Source: an uncultured Acholeplasmataceae bacterium (GTDB lineage Bacteria > Bacillota_I > Bacilli_A > Acholeplasmatales > Acholeplasmataceae). From it: a stretch of 8,311 nucleotides of DNA. The stretch spans positions 1 to 8,311 of the forward strand of contig CALISC010000057.1 in the NCBI GenBank assembly GCA_938041945.1. Direction: 5' to 3'. Positions within the stretch are counted from its first letter, which is position 1. The number at the start of each line of letters is the position of its first letter. A program made the position numbers and the translations under genes. Positions 1 through 7,202 of the stretch are shown here, piece by piece. The notes below the pieces were generated by a model. It made no database searches, was not told the DNA's origin, and was given only the letters and a program-made list of their open reading frames with translations.

Positions 1-3000
1 AAGTTTAGACCATAGCACTTCACGCAAAGTCCGTCAATTGCAGAACATGTTAAGTTAGTTCTGATTTTAAACTCAGAGTAGTTTTCAGCAATTTTAGCCG
101 CGGCCTCTTGAGTAATCAGTTCGTTTCTGTCAACTATTAGCGAGTTGTTTTTGTCATATGCTTTTTGAGCAGCAAAACGCCCGTGTAGACGTTCTTCAAG
201 GCTGCAGACTACTTTTTGGTCTTTGTCAAGTATGTCTTTTACAAACACACCATTTTCAGTACCACAGTCTTCAAGGGTAATAATTACGCCTTGTGCAACA
301 TCTACAAGTCTGCGAGTTAAGTAACCAGATTGTGCGGTTTTTAAGGCCGTGTCGGTTGAACCTTTGCGGGCACCGTGGGTAGAGATAAAGAACTCAGAAA
401 CGGTTAGTCCCTCTTTAAATGATGATTTAACTGGCACTTCAATTTGTTCACCCTTAGGGTTGTTTAAAATACCCCTCATTCCGGCTAACTGCACGAAGTT
501 TTGAATGTTACCACGGGCGCCTGAGTCAGACATGACGTAAATCGGGTTTTCGCGGTTAAGTTCTTGCTCAAGTCCACGAGAAATTTCGGTTTTGGTGTTT
601 TCCCAAACGTTAATAATTTGGCGAGAACGACCTTTGTCGGTCAACATACCCATGTTAAAGTAGTTAGTAATTTGCTCAATTTTAGCCTGAGACTCTTTCA
701 AAATCGCGGCTTTATTTGAATAAACCTTGATGTCATCGTAAGAAATTGTAACAGCAGAGATAGTTGAGTACTTAAAGCCTAGGTCTTTCAAATCATCTAG
801 CATCACAGAAGTTCTAGTTACATCGTAGTGTTTAAAGACTGTGTCAATGATTTTACCTAAAAACGACTTTTTAAAAGGTTCAGGTAGTGGCTGGTCTTTG
901 GTTTGTGCAAAGTAAACTTTTGGGTCTTTGTTGCAATCAAGTAAGTAAGATTGTGGCACACCTTGGGTTAAGTTATACTCAGTTGGTTCGTTTAAGTAAA
1001 AGAAACCATCTGGCATAATTTCGTTAAAAATTAACTTACCTAAAGTGGTGATTAGTAGTTTGCCCTGAATGTCTGCGGTAAAACGACGGTTAAGAATTTG
1101 CGGACGCACTAAAATTCTGGTGTGGTAGTCAATAATTCCGGCACTTTGTGCGTTTTTAGCCTCGTTAATTGAAGATATTAGCATACCTTCGTTTTTGTGT
1201 TGATGAGTTTTAGGATCAGACTCTATGTAGCGCTCTTCGGTAGTTAAGAAGTAGTTTCCAAGCACCATGTCTTGAGACGGAGTTACAACTGGTTTTCCGT
1301 CTTTTGGGTTTAAGATGTTGTTAGAAGCCAACATAAGTAGTCTAGCCTCAGCCTGTGCTTCTGGCGAAAGTGGCAAGTGTACAGCCATTTGGTCTCCGTC
1401 AAAGTCGGCGTTAAATGCAGTTGTTGCCAAAGGGTGCAAACGAATAGCCTTGCCGTCTATTAGTTTTGGCTCAAACGCTTGGATTGACAAGCGGTGCAAA
1501 GTAGGCGCACGGTTTAGCAGCACTGGATGTTCTCGCACCACTTCTTCCAAAACTTGCCAAACTTCTTTAGTGCGGTTGTCATACATTTCAACCGCTTTTT
1601 GGCGAGTTACTTCTAGGTTTTCCTGAAGTCGGTTGATTACAAACGGTTTAAATAGAGTAATAGCCATCTCACGAGGAATTCCGGCCTGATACATCTTTAG
1701 GTTTGGACCGACAATAATTACGGAACGGCCTGAGTAGTCAACGCGTTTACCAAGTAAGTTTTGACGGAAGCGACCTTGTTTACCACGAAGTAGGTCAGAA
1801 AGTGATTTAAGCGGACGTGCGTTTGAGGCAAGCGCTTTTTTGTTTCCACGTTTTGAGTTGTCAAACAGTGAGTCAACGGCTTCTTGAATTAAACGTTTTT
1901 CGTTTTTAAGAATTAGCGAAGTTGTAAATTGATCTAGTTCTTTTTTTAACCTGTTGTTACGATTAATTATTTTGCAGTAAAGGTCGTTAAGGTCAGTTGT
2001 CGCAAAACGACCACCATCTAATTGCACCATTGGGCGAAGATCTGGCGGGATTACCGGGATTACCGGCATGACAATCCATTCAGGTTTGTTGTCAGATGAA
2101 TAGAAGGCTTCCACAATTTCCAAGCGTTTAATGATGTTTTGGCGTTTTTGTTTAGTAGAGGTTCTAAATTTTTTGCGGAGTACACGAATTTCGTGGTCTA
2201 AGTCTAGTGCTTTTAAAAGAGTTTGAATGGCCTCAGCACCGGTTTGTGCTTGAAAGCGACCGTAGTACTCTTCGTTAATCGCAGCGTAGTCTTGTTCTGA
2301 CAAGATTTGTTTGCGTTTAAGTGGAGTGTTACCAGGATCGGTTACGATGTAAGCTGCATAGTTGACAACCTCTTCTAAGGATTTTGCCTTAATTCCAAGT
2401 AAAATCGCTAGGCGAGATGGTGAGTTTTTGAAAAACCATGTGTGGACAACTGGGCTTTTTAGTTCAATGTGTCCCATTCTTTCACGGCGAACTAAAGACT
2501 CTGTAATTTCAATTCCACATTTTTGACAAATTTGGCCTTTGTTGCCACTTTGTTTTTTACCACAAGCGCATTGAAAGTCTTTAGTTGGCCCGAAAATTTT
2601 TTCGCAAAACAACCCACCAACTTCAGGTTTAGCAGTTCGGTAGTTAATGGTTTCATGAGACTTAACTTCACCATAAGACCAAGTTCTGATTTCATCTGGT
2701 GACGCCAAGCGAATTCGCATGTGGCGGTATAGTTTAGAGCCAGTGATATGCGTGTCGTCAACTGATTTTAAACGCTCAGAGACATTGATTTCAGCAACTT
2801 TAGTTTGAGATGAAACTAAGTCTAGTTTTTCGTCAAAATCAGCCTCAGTTAACGGAGTTTGGCCGTAGAAGGCAAAAAGTTGGTTAGTTTCGGCTAAAAG
2901 AAAATCGTCGTCTTTTAAAATTTGAAATAAGTTAGAGCGCGGTGCGGTTAAGATTGACTTAAGGTCAGTAAACCCGCTTTCTTTGAAAAACTTAATGACT

Positions 3001-3236
3001 TCACTTTCTGTAAACAGTTGTTGGATTTTTTCGGGTAAATAGTTTTTAGTTAAAAGCGTTTTGATGTCTTTTAGCACATCTTCTGTGCACTCTAAAAAGA
3101 TACTTTGGTATTGAGAAACTGAAAATAAGTTTAAATCACCCAAGGTGTGAACGGCGATATTTTTTAAGAACTCTTTAGTTTCTTCAGAAATGATTTTGAT
3201 GTCTTTAATGCTTTGTTTTTCGTAGGCTTTTAGCAT
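1..3236 (-). CDS. rpoC: DNA-directed RNA polymerase subunit beta' (RpoC), 3' end beyond window
   Basis: Catalytic beta' subunit of RNA polymerase; the window holds 1078 codons. Visible landmarks: an unusual N-terminal extension (residues 1 to about 172); the usual N-terminus beginning LASPDEIRTWSYGEV (177 on); zinc ribbon Cys223, Cys225, Cys237, Cys240; the sigma-binding coiled coil (from about 415); switch-2 motif LLGKRVDYSGRS; the catalytic NADFDGDQMA at 609-618 with Mg-binding Asp611, Asp613, Asp615; the bridge helix around STHGARKG (952 on); and the second zinc site Cys991, Cys1064, Cys1071, Cys1074. The trigger loop and C-terminus lie outside. The start is chosen from the GGAGGT site 8 nt upstream and the 2-nt gap after rpoB. 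A start at internal Met173 would leave about 172 in-frame codons unexplained. Catalytic residues are intact. Cys421 and Ser584 replace residues that are normally Arg and Gly. All Trp codons are TGG. Confidence 0.98.
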   Translation of the reverse strand, partial: MLKAYEKQSIKDIKIISEETKEFLKNIAVHTLGDLNLFSVSQYQSIFLECTEDVLKDIKTLLTKNYLPEKIQQLFTESEVIKFFKESGFTDLKSILTAPRSNLFQILKDDDFLLAETNQLFAFYGQTPLTEADFDEKLDLVSSQTKVAEINVSERLKSVDDTHITGSKLYRHMRIRLASPDEIRTWSYGEVKSHETINYRTAKPEVGGLFCEKIFGPTKDFQCACGKKQSGNKGQICQKCGIEITESLVRRERMGHIELKSPVVHTWFFKNSPSRLAILLGIKAKSLEEVVNYAAYIVTDPGNTPLKRKQILSEQDYAAINEEYYGRFQAQTGAEAIQTLLKALDLDHEIRVLRKKFRTSTKQKRQNIIKRLEIVEAFYSSDNKPEWIVMPVIPVIPPDLRPMVQLDGGRFATTDLNDLYCKIINRNNRLKKELDQFTTSLILKNEKRLIQEAVDSLFDNSKRGNKKALASNARPLKSLSDLLRGKQGRFRQNLLGKRVDYSGRSVIIVGPNLKMYQAGIPREMAITLFKPFVINRLQENLEVTRQKAVEMYDNRTKEVWQVLEEVVREHPVLLNRAPTLHRLSIQAFEPKLIDGKAIRLHPLATTAFNADFDGDQMAVHLPLSPEAQAEARLLMLASNNILNPKDGKPVVTPSQDMVLGNYFLTTEERYIESDPKTHQHKNEGMLISSINEAKNAQSAGIIDYHTRILVRPQILNRRFTADIQGKLLITTLGKLIFNEIMPDGFFYLNEPTEYNLTQGVPQSYLLDCNKDPKVYFAQTKDQPLPEPFKKSFLGKIIDTVFKHYDVTRTSVMLDDLKDLGFKYSTISAVTISYDDIKVYSNKAAILKESQAKIEQITNYFNMGMLTDKGRSRQIINVWENTKTEISRGLEQELNRENPIYVMSDSGARGNIQNFVQLAGMRGILNNPKGEQIEVPVKSSFKEGLTVSEFFISTHGARKGSTDTALKTAQSGYLTRRLVDVAQGVIITLEDCGTENGVFVKDILDKDQKVVCSLEERLHGRFAAQKAYDKNNSLIVDRNELITQEAAAKIAENYSEFKIRTNLTCSAIDGLCVKCYGLN
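2721..3236 (-). other. N-terminal extension of RpoC with two helix-hairpin-helix-like modules
   Basis: Residues 1-172 precede the point (LASPDEIR, from 177) where most bacterial beta' subunits begin within about 20 residues of the start. Module 1 (residues 16-67, 3036-3191) has LKNIAVHTLGDL followed 19 residues later by LKDIKTLLTKNYL. This parallels LKAEAIHYIGDL and LTEIKDVLASRGL, 18 residues apart, in the E. coli alpha C-terminal domain as I recall it. Module 2 (residues 77-129, 2850-3008) has FFKESGFTDLKSIL, like the EEGFSTLEEL pattern of NusA acidic repeats. Residues 130-172 look like a linker. In module 1 the positions of alpha DNA-contact residues Arg265 and Asn268 are Glu19 and Glu22, so UP-element binding is unlikely and protein binding is more plausible. 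The similarity is read by eye. The coding status is firm; the fold is a hypothesis. Confidence 0.55.
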
Positions 3237-3238
3237 TT

Positions 3239-6200
3239 TTAAATACCTCCATTACTGCGGGCAGGTTTTAAGTCAAGCAGTGATTTAACGGCGTCGTTTT
3301 CGCCAGTTTCTGAGTTAATTAACTCAACGTAAATACCAAGGGCTTGCAGTTCACGAGTTAACACGTGGAAAGATTCAGGTAGAGAAGGACGTGGAATTAA
3401 ATTACCTTGAGTAATTGCGGAGTACGCTTTGTTTCTGCCGACCTTGTCATCTGACTTGATAGTTAGCATTTCTTGAAGGACATGAGCAGCACCGTAACCG
3501 TACAGCGCCCAAACTTCCATTTCCCCTAGTTTTTGGCCACCGTTTTGGGCTTTTCCACCCATAGGTTGTTGAGTTACTAAAGTATAAGGTCCGACGTTTC
3601 TAGCGTGTAGTTTGTCGTCTACCATGTGTGATAACTTAATCATGTACATAACACCAACTGAAACTGGATTTCTAAAAGGCTCACCAGTTCTTCCGTCAAA
3701 AAGCGTCATTTTACCGTTTAGTGGTAAGTTGGCTTCTTTTAAGATATCAACAAGGTCTGAATTTTCAACACCATCAAAAACCGGAGTTGCTATCTTAATT
3801 CCTAGTTTTCTGGCAGCATATCCTAAATGCAGTTCTAAAATTTGACCAATGTTCATACGAGAAGGTACACCAAGTGGGTTTAGCATGATGTCAACCGGAG
3901 TTCCGTCTGCCATGTATGGCATGTCTTCGCGTGGAACTACAATTGAAATAACACCTTTGTTACCATGTCGTCCGGCCATTTTATCGCCTTCTCTAATTTT
4001 TCTTTTCTTAGCGATAAATACTTTGATTTGTTCGTTTACAGAAGGAGGTAGTTGATCTTTGTTTTTCTTTGAAAAATACTGAATTTTTTGAACAATACCA
4101 CCACCACCATGTGGAACTCTAAGTGAAGTATCTCTGTATTCTTTGGATTTTTCACCAATTATTTCTTGAATTAGTTTTTCAGCAGGAGATGGTTCAGCAC
4201 CACCTTTAGGGGTAATTTTACCAACTAAAATGTCACCTTCTTTGACTTCAGAACCAAGTAAAATCACACCTTTTTGGTCAAGTTTAGCAACAGCCTGACG
4301 GTTGGCGTTTGGAACTTCGTTGGTAAACTCTTCTTTTCCGATGTTATTGCGAAGGTCTCTAGTTTCAATTTGGTATTCATCAATATGCACAGATGTATAG
4401 ACGTCGTTTTTAACTAAGTCTTCGGAAACTATAACGGCATCTTCAAAGTTATAACCTTCCCAAGTCATGAAAGCAACTGTAACATTGCGGCCAAGCGCAA
4501 GTTCGGCGTTGTCAGTTGAAGGTCCGTCGGCAATAGTTTCGTTTAGGTCAACCCAGTCGCCGACGTTTACTATCGGTTTTTGGACGATTGAAGTATTTTG
4601 GTTTGAGCGTTCGTAGTTAATTAGAGTATAGACATCAGTATCAGCCAAACCATATTTATAAATTTTAAGCGCTTGCTCTGCAGTCCAGTCTGAGTTTGGT
4701 GCAAACAAGATTTGGCCATCGTATTTAATGGTTTTTTCAGGAATTGGCAAGATGTCAATGCGTTTTGCGTCAACGTAAACGGCATATCCTGCGTTTTTAG
4801 CAACTACAGAAGTACCTGAGTTTTTAGCAGCACGATACTCAATTCCAGTTCCAACAAGAGGTGCTTCTGGTTTGATAACTGGCACGGCTTGTCGTTGCAT
4901 GTTGGCACCCATTAAACAACGAGACGCTTCGTCGTGTTCAAGAAAAGGAATAGTAGCAGTTGCTACAGACACGATTTGTTTTGAAGACACGTCCATATAT
5001 TCAACGTCTTCACGGGCAAAAATACCGGTCTCACCGCGTAGTCTACCAGTAACTGTCGGCTCTTTAATAGTGCCGTCTGGATTTAACTCAGTCGCGGCTG
5101 AAGCAATTACGGCGTTGTACTCTTCGTCTGCAGTTAAATAAAGATGGTGGTCTACTACTTTTGGCACACACACTCCGTTTACGAGGTTTGTGCGGTCAAG
5201 TTTAAAGTAAGGTGTTTGAATGAAGCCATATTTGTCAATTTTGGCATAAGAAGAAAGTGAAGAAATCAAACCAATAGACTGTCCTTCTGGGGTTTCAATT
5301 GGACAAATTCGGCCGTAGTGAGATGCGTGGACGTCGCGGACTTCAATACCCGCACGGTCACGAGAAATACCACCGCTACCAAGAGCCGAAACACGACGTT
5401 TTTGAGTAAGTTCAGCCAAAGGGTTAGTTTGGTCCATGAACTGAGACAATTGAGATGAGCCAAAAAACGCGTTTAAGACAGTAGTAAGCGGTTTAGTGTT
5501 CATAATTGCCGGAATTGTGATGTCTGCAAAAGACTTAACCGACATTTTATCTTTAATGTTTTTCTCGGCTCTAGCCATACCAATTCTAAATTGGTTGGCA
5601 AGTAGTTCACCAATTAATCGCACACGACGGTTGCCAAGGTGGTCAATGTCGTCAATTTGACCAATGTTTTCATATAAGTTCAAAAAGTAAGAAATACCAG
5701 CGATGATGTCAGAAACTGTAACATAAGTTTTAGCCTCACGGCTGTCGTTTCCAATAACTCTGATTGCTTGGCTTTCACCTAAATCAGTTCTTTTCACAAC
5801 GTCTAGGATTTCTGCGTATACTGGTTGTCTTTGTGCTGGTTTTTCAAAAATGTTGCCAGTTAAAAAGTAATTTAAGACTTTTTCGTCAAGTCCATTTCTA
5901 AGTTCACGAAGAGTTCTTAGAACTTGTTCGTCAATTTGAGTGCCGGCGTCAAAAACAACTTCGCCAGTTTTGATGTTGTAAATTGGTTCTTTGGTCACCA
6001 ATTGAATGTTGTCACCTTCCCCAACATACTCAGTAAGTACAGCAGTTTTGTCTATATTTTGTAGTGAGTTGTCAGCAGAAATAACTTCTTTTCTAAATAA
6101 ATGACGGTTTGAGTCTAGTACTTTTAAAGAATCTTCGTCCAGCAAAGTATTGGCAGCAAGCACAACTTTACCTTTTGCGTCTTTTAAGTCTGAGGCAAGA

Positions 6201-7066
6201 TAAGTGTTTTTAACGCGGCTAAGCACATCTAGTTTTTGGTTAAACTTATAACGTCCAACTCCAAGTAAGTTGTAGCGGCGAATGTCAAATAAACGTTGGC
6301 GAATTAACTCGCGTGCGCCTGAAACTGGAATAATTTCACCTTGTCTTAGTCTAGAAACGATTTCAACAACAGCGTCATCAGAAGTCTTAGTTACGTCTTT
6401 CTCAAGAGTTTCTTTCAGTTGCTCTGACTTAAATAGTTTGTCAATTTCTTTGTTTGAAGGCACACCTAGGGCTTTGATAAAAGTAGTCAGCGAGATTTTC
6501 TTAGAGCGGTCTAGTTTTGCCCAAAGTAATTCTTTGTTGCCCTCTTCAAACTCAACCCAAGCACCGCGGGTTGGAATCATTTGACCAGAGTAGATAACCT
6601 TGTTGATTTTTTTGTTGATGTCTTTAGTGAAATAAACTCCACTTGAACGCACGATTTGTGAAACCACCACACGTTCAGCACCGTTGATGATAAAAGTTGC
6701 AGTTGGAGTCATTGAAGGCATTTCTGTAAGCAGAACTTTAGCTTCTCTAAGTTCACCTGTGATACAGTTTTCTAGTTTTACATCAGCCATCACTTGTGCT
6801 GAGTAAGTGATGTCTCTAATTTTAGACTCGGCGATGGTGAAATTAGGTTCTTGAACTTCAACGCTTTCAAAGTACAGTTTAATGTCGCCGTTGTTTCCTT
6901 CAATTGGCGAAAGTTCCTTTAGCAATTCAAGTAAGTCTGATTTGATAAATTTTTCAAAAGACTGTGTTTGAATTTCAATCAAGTCTGGCAAGTCAACATC
7001 GTACATCATTTTTGAGTAATTACGACGTTCAGTTTTTTTGCCATATTTTATGTTTTTAAAACTCAT
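3239..7066 (-). CDS. rpoB: DNA-directed RNA polymerase subunit beta (RpoB)
   Basis: Complete 1275-residue beta subunit, which with beta' forms the RNA polymerase active-site cleft. Landmarks: N-terminal DLIEIQTQSFEKF (28-40); the protrusion/lobe region with INGAERVVVSQ (127-137); rifampicin cluster I, SSQLSQFMDQTNPLAELTQ (537-555); cluster II IETPEGQSIGL (590-600); GYNFEDA with Glu875 and Asp876; the KMAGRHGNKG block with the nucleotide-contacting pair Lys1029 and Lys1037; and a C-terminal clamp part ending in a Leu-rich RpoB tail. It is about 80 residues longer than the Bacillus protein as I recall it. Part of the excess lies around residues 298-386, where a 20-residue element occurs twice. 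Gln555 aligns with E. coli His526, and Ser564 with Pro535. The start is supported by CTGGAGG 4 nt upstream. rpoC follows after 2 nt. Confidence 0.99.
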   Translation of the reverse strand: MSFKNIKYGKKTERRNYSKMMYDVDLPDLIEIQTQSFEKFIKSDLLELLKELSPIEGNNGDIKLYFESVEVQEPNFTIAESKIRDITYSAQVMADVKLENCITGELREAKVLLTEMPSMTPTATFIINGAERVVVSQIVRSSGVYFTKDINKKINKVIYSGQMIPTRGAWVEFEEGNKELLWAKLDRSKKISLTTFIKALGVPSNKEIDKLFKSEQLKETLEKDVTKTSDDAVVEIVSRLRQGEIIPVSGARELIRQRLFDIRRYNLLGVGRYKFNQKLDVLSRVKNTYLASDLKDAKGKVVLAANTLLDEDSLKVLDSNRHLFRKEVISADNSLQNIDKTAVLTEYVGEGDNIQLVTKEPIYNIKTGEVVFDAGTQIDEQVLRTLRELRNGLDEKVLNYFLTGNIFEKPAQRQPVYAEILDVVKRTDLGESQAIRVIGNDSREAKTYVTVSDIIAGISYFLNLYENIGQIDDIDHLGNRRVRLIGELLANQFRIGMARAEKNIKDKMSVKSFADITIPAIMNTKPLTTVLNAFFGSSQLSQFMDQTNPLAELTQKRRVSALGSGGISRDRAGIEVRDVHASHYGRICPIETPEGQSIGLISSLSSYAKIDKYGFIQTPYFKLDRTNLVNGVCVPKVVDHHLYLTADEEYNAVIASAATELNPDGTIKEPTVTGRLRGETGIFAREDVEYMDVSSKQIVSVATATIPFLEHDEASRCLMGANMQRQAVPVIKPEAPLVGTGIEYRAAKNSGTSVVAKNAGYAVYVDAKRIDILPIPEKTIKYDGQILFAPNSDWTAEQALKIYKYGLADTDVYTLINYERSNQNTSIVQKPIVNVGDWVDLNETIADGPSTDNAELALGRNVTVAFMTWEGYNFEDAVIVSEDLVKNDVYTSVHIDEYQIETRDLRNNIGKEEFTNEVPNANRQAVAKLDQKGVILLGSEVKEGDILVGKITPKGGAEPSPAEKLIQEIIGEKSKEYRDTSLRVPHGGGGIVQKIQYFSKKNKDQLPPSVNEQIKVFIAKKRKIREGDKMAGRHGNKGVISIVVPREDMPYMADGTPVDIMLNPLGVPSRMNIGQILELHLGYAARKLGIKIATPVFDGVENSDLVDILKEANLPLNGKMTLFDGRTGEPFRNPVSVGVMYMIKLSHMVDDKLHARNVGPYTLVTQQPMGGKAQNGGQKLGEMEVWALYGYGAAHVLQEMLTIKSDDKVGRNKAYSAITQGNLIPRPSLPESFHVLTRELQALGIYVELINSETGENDAVKSLLDLKPARSNGGI
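3245..3250 (-). promoter_or_regulatory. rpoC ribosome-binding site inside the rpoB 3' end
   Basis: GGAGGT lies 8 nt upstream of the rpoC ATG and is formed by the last two glycine codons before the RpoB C-terminal Ile and TAA stop. A near-perfect site at ideal spacing fixes the rpoC start at 3236, which confirms that the long N-terminus is translated. It also places rpoC initiation where ribosomes finish rpoB, suggesting translational coupling. Confidence 0.9.
5909..6175 (-). repeat. Duplicated 20-residue element within RpoB
   Basis: Residues 298-317 (KGKVVLAANTLLDEDSLKVL) and 367-386 (TGEVVFDAGTQIDEQVLRTL) match at 9 of 20 positions without gaps, keeping the pattern G-x-V-V-x-x-A-x-T-x-x-D-E-x-x-L-x-x-L. 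They are 69 residues apart, in the beta lobe region where RpoB length varies between lineages. Many Bacillota RpoB proteins have one such GEVL-A-AGT element, so an internal duplication is a reasonable reading. Confidence 0.5.
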
Positions 7067-7070
7067 TTTT

Positions 7071-7077
7071 CCTCCAG
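7071..7077 (-). promoter_or_regulatory. rpoB ribosome-binding site
   Basis: CTGGAGG ends 4 nt before the rpoB ATG (7 nt if measured from the G-rich core). It is strong and supports the start at 7066. The AT palindrome at 7088-7105 ends 10 nt upstream of it. Confidence 0.85.
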
Positions 7078-7087
7078 TTTCTGTGCG

Positions 7088-7105
7088 TATATTATATATA
7101 ATATA
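7088..7105. repeat. Perfect 18-bp AT palindrome in the rpoB leader
   Basis: TATATTATATATAATATA equals its own reverse complement over 18 bp. It lies inside the predicted 5' untranslated region, between the promoter and the Shine-Dalgarno site. It could form a weak RNA hairpin just before the ribosome-binding site, act as a protein-binding site, or be simple AT-rich sequence. Separately, CGTATAT (7086-7092) and ATATACG (7129-7135) are complementary, so the 5' end of the message could pair with the segment next to the ribosome-binding site. Confidence 0.6.
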
Positions 7106-7140
7106 TAACTCGTTTTTTTGATTAGCGCATATACGAAAAA

Positions 7141-7169
7141 ATCATACCACAAATTGAATTTTTTGCCAA
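7141..7169 (-). promoter_or_regulatory. Sigma-A promoter for rpoB-rpoC
   Basis: On the minus strand, -35 TTGGCA (7164-7169) and -10 TATGAT (7141-7146) each match consensus at 5 of 6 bases with a 17-bp spacer. A TGG triplet immediately before the -10 gives an extended -10. T- and A-rich tracts lie just upstream of the -35 and could act as an UP-like element. The expected start point near 7134 gives a leader of about 67 nt. It sits downstream of the nfo terminator, so it is the likely main promoter of rpoBC. Confidence 0.8.
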
Positions 7170-7202
7170 ATAAAAACTATTGCGTAATTTTATTTTTCAG
7201 TG

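Noticed and set aside
1315..1626. Open frame of 103 codons on the plus strand
   Set aside because: It is antisense to the most conserved part of rpoC, including the NADFDGDQMA motif; composition is Ser/Arg-rich with no ribosome-binding site or domain. The other plus-strand frames at 3612-4055, 4872-5141 and 6282-6584 are rejected for the same reason with respect to rpoB.
2719..2721. Internal ATG (Met173) as the true rpoC start
   Set aside because: It would give a conventional N-terminus, but it has no convincing Shine-Dalgarno site. It would leave about 172 uninterrupted codons directly after an ideal ribosome-binding site at 3245-3250.
2492..2761. Minus-strand frame of 89 codons inside rpoC
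   Set aside because: It is an out-of-frame shadow of the rpoC zinc-ribbon region, whose own frame carries all four Cys ligands. Minus-strand shadows within rpoB (4621-4803, 5266-5463) and nfo (7360-7557) fail likewise.
7095..7102. TATAAT within the AT palindrome as a second rpoB promoter
   Set aside because: No acceptable -35 lies 16-18 bp upstream, and the TTGGCA/TATGAT promoter nearby is far better.
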